Positions 8,077 to 15,305 of a stretch of DNA of 18,987 bases are shown here, in pieces. The notes below the pieces were generated by a model. It was not told the DNA's origin, did not search any database, and worked only from the letters and a program-made list of their open reading frames with translations. This DNA comes from JAWHQP01 sp032586195 (lineage in GTDB: Bacteria > Pseudomonadota > Gammaproteobacteria > Enterobacterales > Pasteurellaceae): assembly GCA_032586195.1 (NCBI GenBank), contig JAWHQP010000020.1:1-18987 (forward strand), given 5' to 3'. The translations under genes and the position numbers were made by a program. Position 1 is the first letter of the stretch; the number at the start of each line of letters is the position of its first letter.

Positions 8077-8826
8077 ATGGCACCTGAAGAAGTTCGCTCC
8101 TATAAAAAAATAGGTCAGGAACTAAAATCTGAATTACTTAAAAAAAATTACAAAATCGGAGATAAATTACCGGCAGAACGTGATTTATCAGAATATTTTG
8201 ATGTTAGCCGTACCGTAATTCGAGAAGCAATTATCATGCTAGAACTAGAAAATCTGGTTGAAGTACGTAAAAGCTCAGGTGTCTATATTGTTAATTTACC
8301 CAGAAAAAATAGCGAACATACTGATAACGAACCTGATGTAGGCCCTTTTGAATTATTACAGGCAAGACAGTTACTTGAAAGCAGCATTGCTGAATTTGCC
8401 GCTCTACAGGCAACTAAACCCGATGTAATAAAACTTAAGGAAATCCTTGAACGGGAACGGGATTCTTTAGATAAAGGCAAACAAGATTATATTGCAGATG
8501 AGGAATTTCACCAAACCATCGCAGAAATTACTCAAAATGAAGTGTTAATCAAAATGCAAAAAGATCTATGGGAATATCGTAAGCATAGCCCAATGTGGAA
8601 AGGACTGCACGCACATATTCCCGATCAAAGTTATCGAGCGCTATGGCTTCGCGATCATGAAAATATTATTGCAGCGATTCAACGTAAAGATCCTGTAATG
8701 GCAAGAAAAATGATGTGGCAACATTTAGAAAACGTTAAACAAAAACTATTTGAACTATCCGATCTCAACGATCCTAATTTCGATGGTTATTTATTTAATA
8801 TGAGCCCACTTGTTGTTAATATTTAA
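8077..8826 (+). CDS. uxuR: GntR/FadR-family (FCD) transcriptional regulator, UxuR-like, copy 1
   Basis: DNA-binding repressor of the hexuronate regulon type, 249 residues. An N-terminal winged helix-turn-helix covers about 8-75 (KLPAERDLSEYFDVSRTVIR is the GntR recognition region). An FCD effector domain covers about 90-235, with His145, His194 and His216 in the usual metal-site positions. The start has an AGAGG site and lies 10 bases after the GH31 stop, so it is last in the dctQ1-dctM1-GH31 operon. It is a close paralogue of the regulator at 13303-14055, sharing blocks such as PDVGPFELLQARQLLESSI, ADEEFH and MWQHLENVK. The two differ most in the linker at about 75-88. It probably responds to fructuronate or a related intermediate; whether it shares operators with copy 2 is unknown. 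Confidence 0.9.
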   Translation: MAPEEVRSYKKIGQELKSELLKKNYKIGDKLPAERDLSEYFDVSRTVIREAIIMLELENLVEVRKSSGVYIVNLPRKNSEHTDNEPDVGPFELLQARQLLESSIAEFAALQATKPDVIKLKEILERERDSLDKGKQDYIADEEFHQTIAEITQNEVLIKMQKDLWEYRKHSPMWKGLHAHIPDQSYRALWLRDHENIIAAIQRKDPVMARKMMWQHLENVKQKLFELSDLNDPNFDGYLFNMSPLVVNI

Positions 8827-8853
8827 GATCAAAAGGTAAAAGTAACTTCTATT

Positions 8854-8888
8854 GTAGAACAAACTCGGCGTTGGTATAGTCCGAATGA
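8854..8888 (+). pseudogene. uxuA: Remnant of the 5' end of a second uxuA gene
   Basis: These 35 bases match the first 35 bases of the intact uxuA (14082-14116) at 30 positions. In frame they read VEQTRRWYSPNE against MEQTWRWYGPND. The start codon has become GTA. The position, just after uxuR copy 1, is the same as that of intact uxuA after uxuR copy 2. Similarity stops abruptly after base 8888. No other part of uxuA is visible, so this is a deletion scar from a duplicated uxuR-uxuA pair. Confidence 0.85.
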
Positions 8889-8926
8889 ACTGCATTTTGC
8901 ACTTTTTTTCACCGCCTGTTCCGCAA

Positions 8927-9283
8927 TCAGCACTGTGTCCGCCACAATGAGGATTTCAGAGCTATGCCGACCACAGGTGAATCACCCCATCCGCCGCCTC
9001 CGAACGAAAGGTAAGTTCGCCGGTCGGTTGCCTTGCCGGCAGAGCAGGTTACCAAATCTTTCCCCTGCGGATAACCGCTGAAGAAACCTGCATTGAACAA
9101 ATCACCCGCGAAAATGGTATCCGCCACATTCGCCACCGATGTGGTCGGCACCCGTTGCGGTAAACCGTCAAAACTCGCAAAAACAGCACCGCACTTTCCT
9201 GCTTTCACCACCACGGTCTTCACCCCGCCGTCTACTAGCGGGAAATCGTTGCGGCTTCGCTCTGAATAAATACTAATGTTCAT
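8927..9283 (-). pseudogene. kdgK: Decayed PfkB-family sugar kinase fragment (kdgK-like), C-terminal part
   Basis: An open frame of 118 residues, about a third of a KdgK of roughly 310. Residues 21-61 contain GVKTVVVKAGKCGAVF and DTIFAGDLFNAGFFSGY, clearly the C-terminal PfkB signature (normally DTT-x-AGDSFNAGF) with the catalytic Asp kept but neighbours changed. The start MNISIYSE could be a residue of the kinase N-terminus (MxxIAILGE), with an internal deletion joining it to the C-terminal third. After about residue 82 the sequence no longer resembles the family in this frame, and AGNRPA in a neighbouring frame suggests further frameshifts. It lies 15 bases after dctM2, the place held by kdgK (HI0049) in H. 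influenzae. The stretch looks GC-richer than the TRAP genes beside it. Confidence 0.8.
9188..9196 (-). repeat. DNA uptake signal sequence (Haemophilus type)
   Basis: Exact AAGTGCGGT on the minus strand, followed by GCTGTTTTTGCG, inside the decayed kinase fragment. The flanking T-rich stretch fits the extended uptake signal. Confidence 0.8.
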
Positions 9284-9298
9284 AGTATCGTCTATCTT

Positions 9299-10570
9299 TT
9301 AAGATAACCAATTCATTGGAACAATAATAATGTCCGGAAAAAACACCATTAAACACAAGATTGCAAAGTACACTAGTAGAAACGGCCAAATGCCTTTGGC
9401 AATTTGCCCGATGCCTAATTTGGAAATACCTGATCCGACATAAAGCACCGTGCCGACTGGTGGCGTAATCAAGCCAATAGATAAATTAATTACCATCATA
9501 ATGCCGAAATAAGCAAAATCAACGTTATATACCCTTAAAATCGGCAACAGTACAGGTACAAAAATCAGTACTGCTGGAATTAAATCCATCACGCAACCGA
9601 CCAGTAAGAAAAATATCATTAAGATCAACATTAATACGGTTGGGCTGTCTGTTATACCTTTAATTACATCAACCAGTTCCGTTGGGATTTGAGCAACAGT
9701 AATGGCAAAAGCGGAAATCATTGCTGCGGCGGCAACAAACATTACCATTGATGTTGTTTTAATCGTACTGATAAAGACTTCCTGCACTTTATCCCAAGTA
9801 AGACCTTTGTATAAAAGACTCACAATTGCAGCATAAATAGCGGCCACTACGCCGGCTTCGGTCGGGGTGAAAAGACCGCCACGCAGGCCCACAATAATAA
9901 TCACCGGCAATAAAAGCGGCCAAAAAGCTTTTTTAAAGGCAATCCAACGCTGTTTTCCCGTTTGTTTTTCTTCTACGGTCAGTTTTTCATTACGATATAG
10001 AAATTTCCAAACAAACCATAAACCACCTACCATCAATAAACCGGGGACGGTTCCGCCCATAAATAATTTAGTAATTGATGCCCCTGCTGTGATTCCATAC
10101 ACGATCATTGGAATACTTGGTGGGATCACAACAGAAATAATTCCTGCCGCACAAAGTAACCCTGTTGAACGAGCAGCATCATATTTTTTCGCTACCATCA
10201 TCGGAATTAAAATCGCACCTAATGCAGCAGTATCTGCAACCGCTGAACCGGAAAGTCCAGCAAAAATTAAACCTGAGATAATCGCCACATAACCAAGCCC
10301 ACCTTTAATATGCCCAACCATACTCATCGCAAAATTAATGATCCGCTCGGAAATTCCACCATGTTTCATAATCTCACCAGTGAGCATAAAAAACGGAATA
10401 GCCATTAATGGAAAATTATTTGTCCCCATGACAAAATTTTCTGTAATCAGTTGAGTATCAAACATATCCATTTGAAAGAGCATAAAACTGGCACTGAGTA
10501 ACATAGAAAGTGCAACAGGTACACCAAGAAAGAGCAACAAAAATAAGCTTCCTAAAAATAACCACAACAT
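9299..10570 (-). CDS. dctM: TRAP transporter large membrane subunit (DctM family), copy 2
   Basis: Large permease subunit of a TRAP transporter, 423 residues and apparently full length. Family motifs are present: GLSGSAVADTAALG near residue 113, FTPTEAGVVAAIYA in the middle, and LITPPVGTVLYVG near 373, spread over about twelve hydrophobic segments. Unlike copy 1, it reaches the normal C-terminal helix (WPFLLVYFAILCLMVFFPD). It starts two bases after the dctQ2 stop, so the two are translationally coupled. It corresponds in order to HI0050. The likely substrate is a hexuronate, inferred from the adjacent uxuR and uxuA. Confidence 0.94.
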   Translation of the reverse strand: MLWLFLGSLFLLLFLGVPVALSMLLSASFMLFQMDMFDTQLITENFVMGTNNFPLMAIPFFMLTGEIMKHGGISERIINFAMSMVGHIKGGLGYVAIISGLIFAGLSGSAVADTAALGAILIPMMVAKKYDAARSTGLLCAAGIISVVIPPSIPMIVYGITAGASITKLFMGGTVPGLLMVGGLWFVWKFLYRNEKLTVEEKQTGKQRWIAFKKAFWPLLLPVIIIVGLRGGLFTPTEAGVVAAIYAAIVSLLYKGLTWDKVQEVFISTIKTTSMVMFVAAAAMISAFAITVAQIPTELVDVIKGITDSPTVLMLILMIFFLLVGCVMDLIPAVLIFVPVLLPILRVYNVDFAYFGIMMVINLSIGLITPPVGTVLYVGSGISKLGIGQIAKGIWPFLLVYFAILCLMVFFPDIIIVPMNWLS

Positions 10571-10572
10571 TT

Positions 10573-11052
10573 TTACTCTCCTTTTGATAGACCATATTTA
10601 ATATGTTTAACTAAATTAACCAACACAATTCCAAAATAAGAAAGTGCGGATATAATTGCGGCAAGATATAAAAATGCTGATGGTATGCCTGTTGCCGGCA
10701 TCTTTTGATCAAAGGTCAATAAAGCTAATTGATAAGCCCCAATAGTAATAAAGGACATAGCAGCCAGCACGAGTAAATCAGAAATAAATAAGCAGACTAA
10801 TTGAAATTTAGTCGGAAGAGCTGAGATTAAAATATCGACCGTTAAATGTCCTTTTTCTTTCGCTACTAACACTATGCCAAGAAAGATCATGTAAACAAAA
10901 CAAATTCTTGCAAATTCTTCTGACCACGCAATACCTGAATCAAAGAAATAACGTAACAATGCATTAAAAAAGACTAAACTAATCATTGAAATTAATGCAA
11001 TAATTGCGAGTATTTTTAATGTATTATCTAATAATGGTTTATTTTCATACAT
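10573..11052 (-). CDS. dctQ: TRAP transporter small membrane subunit (DctQ family), copy 2
   Basis: Small TRAP membrane subunit, 159 residues from ATG 11052 (MYENKPLLDN) with AAGGAAA directly upstream. The frame is open to an ATG at 11091, but that start would place a hairpin inside the coding region and has no ribosome site. Four membrane helices are seen at about 12-30, 44-63, 80-101 and 119-142. The SEEFARICFVYMIFLG segment is the family's conserved region. It corresponds in order to HI0051 and lies between dctP2 and dctM2. Confidence 0.92.
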   Translation of the reverse strand: MYENKPLLDNTLKILAIIALISMISLVFFNALLRYFFDSGIAWSEEFARICFVYMIFLGIVLVAKEKGHLTVDILISALPTKFQLVCLFISDLLVLAAMSFITIGAYQLALLTFDQKMPATGIPSAFLYLAAIISALSYFGIVLVNLVKHIKYGLSKGE

Positions 11053-11062
11053 TTTCCTTACT

Positions 11063-11088
11063 ACTACGCCACCTAAAAATGGCGTAGT
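11063..11088 (-). promoter_or_regulatory. Intercistronic hairpin between dctP2 and dctQ2
   Basis: A perfect 9-base inverted repeat, ACTACGCCA and TGGCGTAGT, with an 8-base loop fills most of the gap between the dctP2 stop and the dctQ2 start. No long U-run follows on the minus-strand transcript. It probably stabilises the dctP2 message or partly attenuates the membrane genes, giving more binding protein than permease. Confidence 0.65.
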
Positions 11089-11097
11089 CATTATTGG

Positions 11098-12084
11098 TTA
11101 TTTAGCAGTATTAATTTTTTCGATTACATCTTTAGACCAATCATATTTTTTATAAAAATTATCATATAATCCTTTAGATGCATTCAGCATATCGGCTTTA
11201 AATTGTGCATCAGGAATAATGACTTCTTTACCATTTTCAGCAAAGAATTTTTTCACATCTTGTTCTGCCTGAATAGCCAATTCCCATTCTTTTTCTTGGT
11301 AAAGTTTCGCCGCTTCTTCAAAAATATCTTGATCTTCTTTTGACATCTTATTCCAAGTTTTCAGACTAATCTGTAATAAGCCCGGCGAGAAGATATGATT
11401 AGTTTCAATAATATATTTTTGCACTTCGTACAAACCCGAGTCTTTAATTAAAGCATACGGATTTTCTTGACCATCAATCACTTTTTGCTCTAATGCGGTA
11501 AAAACTTCACTTAATGGCATACTTTGTGGATTGATATGCATTGCTTTCGCCCAATCAACAAATAAGGAATTGAGTGGCACGCGCAAACGTAATCCTGTGA
11601 AATCATCAAATTTTTCTAGTTTTTTATTAGAAGAAATCACGCGAAAACCATTCATTCCATAAGCCAATAATTTAATACCATAATTTTGCATTTTATCGCC
11701 AATTTCTTGTGCAATCGGAGATTCTAATACTTTCTTCGCTTCTTGATTATCTTTAAACAAATACGGCCATTCCCACACACCGAAAATAGGATCAACATTT
11801 TGTAATAATAGTCCTGTAATTCCTGCTTCAATCGTACCATTGCGTAATCCATTAACAATTTGATCCTCTCCACCTAATTGATTATTCGGATAAATACGAA
11901 CTTCATATCGACCATTTGTTTTTTCTTCAACAGTCTTTTTAAAATATTCCTTTAAAGCAATATTTGATGGATGCGTATCGGCATTATAATGACCTAATTT
12001 AATAATGATTTTTGCCATTGCAGAACCACTTAAAAAAATAGATGCTGCTAATCCAAGTTTAGTGATAAATTGTAATGTTTTCAT
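11098..12084 (-). CDS. dctP: TRAP transporter solute-binding protein (DctP family), copy 2
   Basis: Periplasmic carboxylate receptor, 328 residues. The signal peptide (MKTLQFITKLGLAASIFLSG, cleavage after SAMA near 24) is followed by the DctP domain. The conserved carboxylate-binding Arg is about residue 168 in LRLRVPLNS, and GQENPYAL follows. AAGGAG lies eight bases before the ATG. It corresponds in order to HI0052, in the operon adh-dctP2-dctQ2-dctM2. It is clearly divergent from DctP1: the ligand-pocket segments differ (LRVPLNSLFVDW against VRVQPSPSALEM). The two receptors may therefore bind different substrates, such as a free uronate and a larger uronate glycoside; this is inference. Confidence 0.94.
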   Translation of the reverse strand: MKTLQFITKLGLAASIFLSGSAMAKIIIKLGHYNADTHPSNIALKEYFKKTVEEKTNGRYEVRIYPNNQLGGEDQIVNGLRNGTIEAGITGLLLQNVDPIFGVWEWPYLFKDNQEAKKVLESPIAQEIGDKMQNYGIKLLAYGMNGFRVISSNKKLEKFDDFTGLRLRVPLNSLFVDWAKAMHINPQSMPLSEVFTALEQKVIDGQENPYALIKDSGLYEVQKYIIETNHIFSPGLLQISLKTWNKMSKEDQDIFEEAAKLYQEKEWELAIQAEQDVKKFFAENGKEVIIPDAQFKADMLNASKGLYDNFYKKYDWSKDVIEKINTAK

Positions 12085-12110
12085 AAGAAACTCCTTATTG
12101 ATAGATTGAG

Positions 12111-13139
12111 TTAGAAAATAGCATTGACTTTTAAAAACTGCTCCGGATTTTCAGATTGTTTCTGAATAAATTCAGGCAATTGTTCAAATTTTATGATCTT
12201 ACTAATAATATGATTAGGATTAAGTTTCCCACTAGATAACAACTCAAGTGCTTCCTTAAATTCTCCTTCACTCGTTCTCGAACCATAAATATTTAATTCT
12301 TTAAAAGTAATTAAATTGGTTGGTAATGACGTTTCTGATTTTGGCCATCCTGTCAGTGCAACTCTGCCGGCAAAAGACGTATATTTAAGCGTATTTTTGA
12401 CCGCACTATTTGCTCCTGATGCCTCAATTACTACTTCCGACATTCTCCCATGAGTTATTCCCTTAATGGTTTCAATATCATCCTGTTTGTTCGGATTAAT
12501 AATATGTGGAATACCAATTTGTTTTGCATAATCTAAACGCCCATCCAAAATATCAACCAAAATCGGGGTTGCACCATAGGCCAGAGCAACTAATGCAGCC
12601 ATTAGACCGATTGCTCCTGCACCAATAATCGTGACAAATTCCTCCGCTTTAACTTGCGTGCGATGAACAGCATGAAGAGAAATCGTCAATGGTTCAGCTA
12701 ATACCAACTGTTCAATTGGTAAATTGCTTGGTACCTTCGTTATCAAATGAGCAGGATGTGCCATTACCTCTTGCATACCGCCGTCAATATGTACTCCTAA
12801 TACTTTTAAATTTTCACAACAATTCGTCCTACCAATAGAGCACGGATAACATTGACCACAGTAAACATAAGGTTCAATAACGACACGATCGCCTACTTTA
12901 ATATCTTTAGGCATACCAATTCCACTCTCAAGCACAACACCGATTAATTCATGTCCTAATACTCTAGGATAAGTCACTAATGGATTTGTACCGCGATATG
13001 CTCCTATATCCGATCCACAAATCCCCATAGACTCTATTTTTATCAAGACTTCATCTACCTTTTTAGTCGGGTAAGGTACCTCTTTAATACCAACTTTTTG
13101 TGGTGCTTGTAGGCATACTGCACGAACTGTATTACACAT
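12111..13139 (-). CDS. Zinc-dependent medium-chain alcohol dehydrogenase, probable polyol/hexonate dehydrogenase
   Basis: NAD(P)-dependent zinc dehydrogenase of 342 residues. The catalytic zinc site uses Cys41, His63 and Glu64 (GICGSD, GHELIG); the structural zinc site has Cys94, Cys97, Cys100 and Cys108. The nucleotide-binding motif is GAGAIG at 173-178. The ATG at 13139 has GGAG six bases upstream and gives the family's normal N-terminus; the open frame to 13175 is not needed. It corresponds in order to HI0053, a relative of RspB and of L-galactonate 5-dehydrogenase. In this operon it could feed an aldonate into the uronate pathway, but the substrate is inferred only from context. It is first in the minus-strand operon driven from the CRP/UxuR control region. 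Confidence 0.92.
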   Translation of the reverse strand: MCNTVRAVCLQAPQKVGIKEVPYPTKKVDEVLIKIESMGICGSDIGAYRGTNPLVTYPRVLGHELIGVVLESGIGMPKDIKVGDRVVIEPYVYCGQCYPCSIGRTNCCENLKVLGVHIDGGMQEVMAHPAHLITKVPSNLPIEQLVLAEPLTISLHAVHRTQVKAEEFVTIIGAGAIGLMAALVALAYGATPILVDILDGRLDYAKQIGIPHIINPNKQDDIETIKGITHGRMSEVVIEASGANSAVKNTLKYTSFAGRVALTGWPKSETSLPTNLITFKELNIYGSRTSEGEFKEALELLSSGKLNPNHIISKIIKFEQLPEFIQKQSENPEQFLKVNAIF

Positions 13140-13195
13140 AAATTCTCCTATACGTGATGCTAAAATAATCGACACCTTGTTTTCTATACGTTATC

Positions 13196-13201
13196 ATTCT
13201 A
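13196..13201 (-). promoter_or_regulatory. Predicted -10 box of the adh-dctP2-dctQ2-dctM2 promoter
   Basis: Minus-strand TAGAAT, preceded by TTACGC. Its downstream end is 53.5 bases from the CRP centre, putting the start near 13189 and CRP at about -60.5. The operator at 13219-13230 would cover the -35 zone, giving direct repression by UxuR. Confidence 0.55.
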
Positions 13202-13218
13202 GCGTAATAAAAAATGTA

Positions 13219-13230
13219 TTGGCATACCAA
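13219..13230. promoter_or_regulatory. UxuR-type operator 1
   Basis: TTGGCATACCAA carries a complete TTGG-N4-CCAA palindrome, differing from the UxuR/ExuR core TTGGTATACCAA by one base. It lies over the presumed -35 region of the adh promoter. Autoregulation and repression of the divergent operon are expected. Confidence 0.75.
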
Positions 13231-13241
13231 ATTATCATTTT

Positions 13242-13257
13242 TGAGATTTTGATCACA
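13242..13257. promoter_or_regulatory. CRP binding site between the two operators
   Basis: TGAGATTTTGATCACA matches TGTGA-N6-TCACA at nine of ten positions. Its centre (13249.5) is almost exactly midway between the centres of the two UxuR operators (13224.5 and 13275.5). Confidence 0.65.
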
Positions 13258-13269
13258 ATTTTAAATATA

Positions 13270-13281
13270 TTGGTATTCCAA
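13270..13281. promoter_or_regulatory. UxuR-type operator 2
   Basis: TTGGTATTCCAA is a complete TTGG-N4-CCAA palindrome, one base from the UxuR/ExuR core, with AATTT following as in the longer consensus. It lies 21 bases before the uxuR copy 2 start and should mediate autoregulation. I could not assign a convincing -10 box for uxuR copy 2. Confidence 0.75.
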
Positions 13282-13302
13282 TTTAGCTAAAAATAATGGA
13301 TA

Positions 13303-14055
13303 ATGACCATGTTACATAGAACTTACATCAAGATTGGTAATCAGCTTAAAAAAGAGATTGAACAAAATATATACAAAATAGGCGATAGGCTACCGACGGA
13401 ACGAGAAATTTCTGAAAAGCTCGGTGTAAGCCGAACTATTGTGAGAGAAGCAATGGTAATGCTTGAAGTCGAGCAGCTCGTGGAAGTAAAAAAAGGCTCA
13501 GGTGTATATGTGAAAAATACACCGCAAAATCTAACACACCAACTTCAAGAAGAAAATTTACCCGACGTTGGGCCTTTTGAATTGTTACAAGCTCGTCAAT
13601 TACTGGAAAGCAGTATTGTGGAGTTTGCGGCTAAGCAAGCCAATAAAAAAGATATTGCTCATTTAAGAGCAATTTTAGATAAAGAAAAAGCCTTATTAGA
13701 AAAAGACTTAGATGATTACACTGCGGATGAAGAGTTTCATTTAGCCATCGCGGAAATTACTCAAAATGATGTGTTAATTAAATTACAGCAACAACTTTGG
13801 CAATACCGTTTTAACAATCCAATGTGGAATCAACTTCATACTCGTATTCTACAAAAAGATTTACACTATTTATGGATCGAAGATCATGAAAAGATTTTAG
13901 TCGCAATCCAAAAGAAAAGTCCATCACTCGCAAAGAAAGCAATGTGGCAGCATTTAGAAAATGTAAAAGTTAAACTTTTTGAACTGTCAGACGTAGAAGA
14001 TCCAAAATTCGATGGATACCTATTCAATGTTAATCCTGTTGCAGTAGGTATCTAG
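13303..14055 (+). CDS. uxuR: GntR/FadR-family (FCD) transcriptional regulator UxuR, copy 2
   Basis: Hexuronate-regulon repressor, 250 residues. The winged helix-turn-helix spans about 9-73 (RLPTEREISEKLGVSRTIVR), and the FCD effector-binding domain spans about 90-236 with the conserved histidine set in TADEEFH, EDHEKI and WQHLENV. It corresponds in order to HI0054 and is directly followed by uxuA. The start could be the ATG at 13303 or the one at 13309; neither has a strong ribosome site, so 13303 is tentative. Paired operators upstream point to autoregulation and control of the divergent adh-TRAP operon. It is probably the ancestral copy, since its neighbours match H. influenzae. Confidence 0.93.
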   Translation: MTMLHRTYIKIGNQLKKEIEQNIYKIGDRLPTEREISEKLGVSRTIVREAMVMLEVEQLVEVKKGSGVYVKNTPQNLTHQLQEENLPDVGPFELLQARQLLESSIVEFAAKQANKKDIAHLRAILDKEKALLEKDLDDYTADEEFHLAIAEITQNDVLIKLQQQLWQYRFNNPMWNQLHTRILQKDLHYLWIEDHEKILVAIQKKSPSLAKKAMWQHLENVKVKLFELSDVEDPKFDGYLFNVNPVAVGI

Positions 14056-14081
14056 TTCTTACTACATATAGGAGATAAAAC

Positions 14082-15266
14082 ATGGAACAAACATGGCGTT
14101 GGTATGGTCCGAATGACCCTGTTTCATTAGCTGACGTACGTCAAGCAGGGGCAACGGGTATTGTGACCGCTTTACATCATATTCCTAACGGACAAATATG
14201 GTCTGTGGAAGAAATTGAAAAACGTAAAGCTATTATTGAACAGGCTGGCTTAGTCTGGTCTGTCGTCGAGAGTGTACCTGTGCATGAAGAAATAAAAACG
14301 CAAACAGGTAATTATCTACAATGGATCGATAATTATAAGCAAACTCTGCGTAATCTTGCCCAATGTGGCATAGATACTGTATGTTACAATTTTATGCCGG
14401 TATTAGACTGGACACGTACTGATTTGGCATACGAACTGCCTGATGGTTCTAAAGCCTTACGTTTTGATCAAATCGCCTTTGCTGCTTTTGAACTGCATAT
14501 TCTAAAACGTCCCGGAGCAGAATCCACCTATACCGAGGAGGAGTGTAAACAGGCCAAAGCCTATTTTGATAAGATGACGGAGGCTGATATTAAACAGTTG
14601 ACGAATAATATTATCGCAGGTTTACCAGGGGCGGAAGAAGGTTATACCTTAGAAGAATTTCAAGCCCAATTAGATCGATACAAAGATATAGATGTGGAGA
14701 AATTCCGTAGTCATTTAGCCTATTTCTTAAATGAAATCATTCCGGTGGCGCAAGAGGTCGGTATCAATATGGCGGTACATCCGGATGATCCACCGCGTCC
14801 GATTCTAGGTTTGCCGCGTATCGTTTCTACTATTGAAGATATGCAATGGTATGCAGAGGCTCAACCTCTACCGGCCAATGGTTTTACTTTCTGCACGGGC
14901 TCTTACGGTGTTCGGGCCGATAATGATCTTGTCCATATGGCAGAAAAATTTGCCGATCGTATTTACTTCGTGCATTTGCGTTCAACCCAGAGAGAAGATA
15001 ATCCGCTCAGTTTCCATGAGGCAGATCATCTTGCAGGCGATGTTGATATGTTCGGTGTAACTAAGGCGATTTTAACGGAAGAATATCAGCGGAAAGCAAA
15101 CGGAAAAACTAGACTTATTCCAATGCGTCCGGACCATGGGCATCAAATGCTGGATGACTTGCATAAAAAAACTAACCCCGGTTATTCTGCAATCGGCCGC
15201 CTAAGAGGTCTCGCTGAGTTTAGAGGATTAGAACTCGCCATTAAAAAAGTTTATTTTGAGAAATAA
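14082..15266 (+). CDS. uxuA: D-mannonate dehydratase
   Basis: Converts D-mannonate to 2-keto-3-deoxy-D-gluconate, using a divalent metal, in the cytoplasm. The 394 residues equal the length of E. coli UxuA, and the sequence is very close throughout (for example MEQTWRWYGPNDP, TALHHIPNG, CYNFMPVLDWTRTDL, MRPDHGHQM). The start has AGGAG eight bases upstream and lies 26 bases after uxuR copy 2, so the two are cotranscribed. It is the only intact copy in the window, so both uronate modules depend on it. A remnant of a second copy is at 8854-8888. Confidence 0.98.
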   Translation: MEQTWRWYGPNDPVSLADVRQAGATGIVTALHHIPNGQIWSVEEIEKRKAIIEQAGLVWSVVESVPVHEEIKTQTGNYLQWIDNYKQTLRNLAQCGIDTVCYNFMPVLDWTRTDLAYELPDGSKALRFDQIAFAAFELHILKRPGAESTYTEEECKQAKAYFDKMTEADIKQLTNNIIAGLPGAEEGYTLEEFQAQLDRYKDIDVEKFRSHLAYFLNEIIPVAQEVGINMAVHPDDPPRPILGLPRIVSTIEDMQWYAEAQPLPANGFTFCTGSYGVRADNDLVHMAEKFADRIYFVHLRSTQREDNPLSFHEADHLAGDVDMFGVTKAILTEEYQRKANGKTRLIPMRPDHGHQMLDDLHKKTNPGYSAIGRLRGLAEFRGLELAIKKVYFEK

Positions 15267-15284
15267 AGCCGGCTTATCAAACTA

Positions 15285-15305
15285 AAGGGGAACCCGGTTC
15301 CCCTT
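15285..15305 (+). promoter_or_regulatory. GC-rich hairpin between uxuA and the DMT transporter gene
   Basis: AAGGGGAAC and GTTCCCCTT form a perfect 9-base stem with a 3-base CCG loop. No T-run follows, so it is a poor intrinsic terminator. It may attenuate transcription into, or set off the expression of, the downstream gene, whose ribosome binding site is only a few bases further on. Confidence 0.55.

Noticed and set aside
8887..8905. Small terminator after uxuR copy 1 (TGCA-TTT-TGCA followed by a T-run)
   Set aside because: The stem is only four A/T-G/C pairs and the sequence lies at the recombination scar; too weak to call.
9867..10292. Plus-strand open frame of 141 codons antisense to dctM2
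   Set aside because: The minus-strand frame is a clear DctM with full motifs; the antisense product has no recognisable domain or ribosome site.
12396..12410. Further uptake signal in adh (ACCGCACTA)
   Set aside because: One mismatch in the nine-base core, so not counted; a similar near-match (AAGTGCGGA) near 10640 was left out for the same reason.
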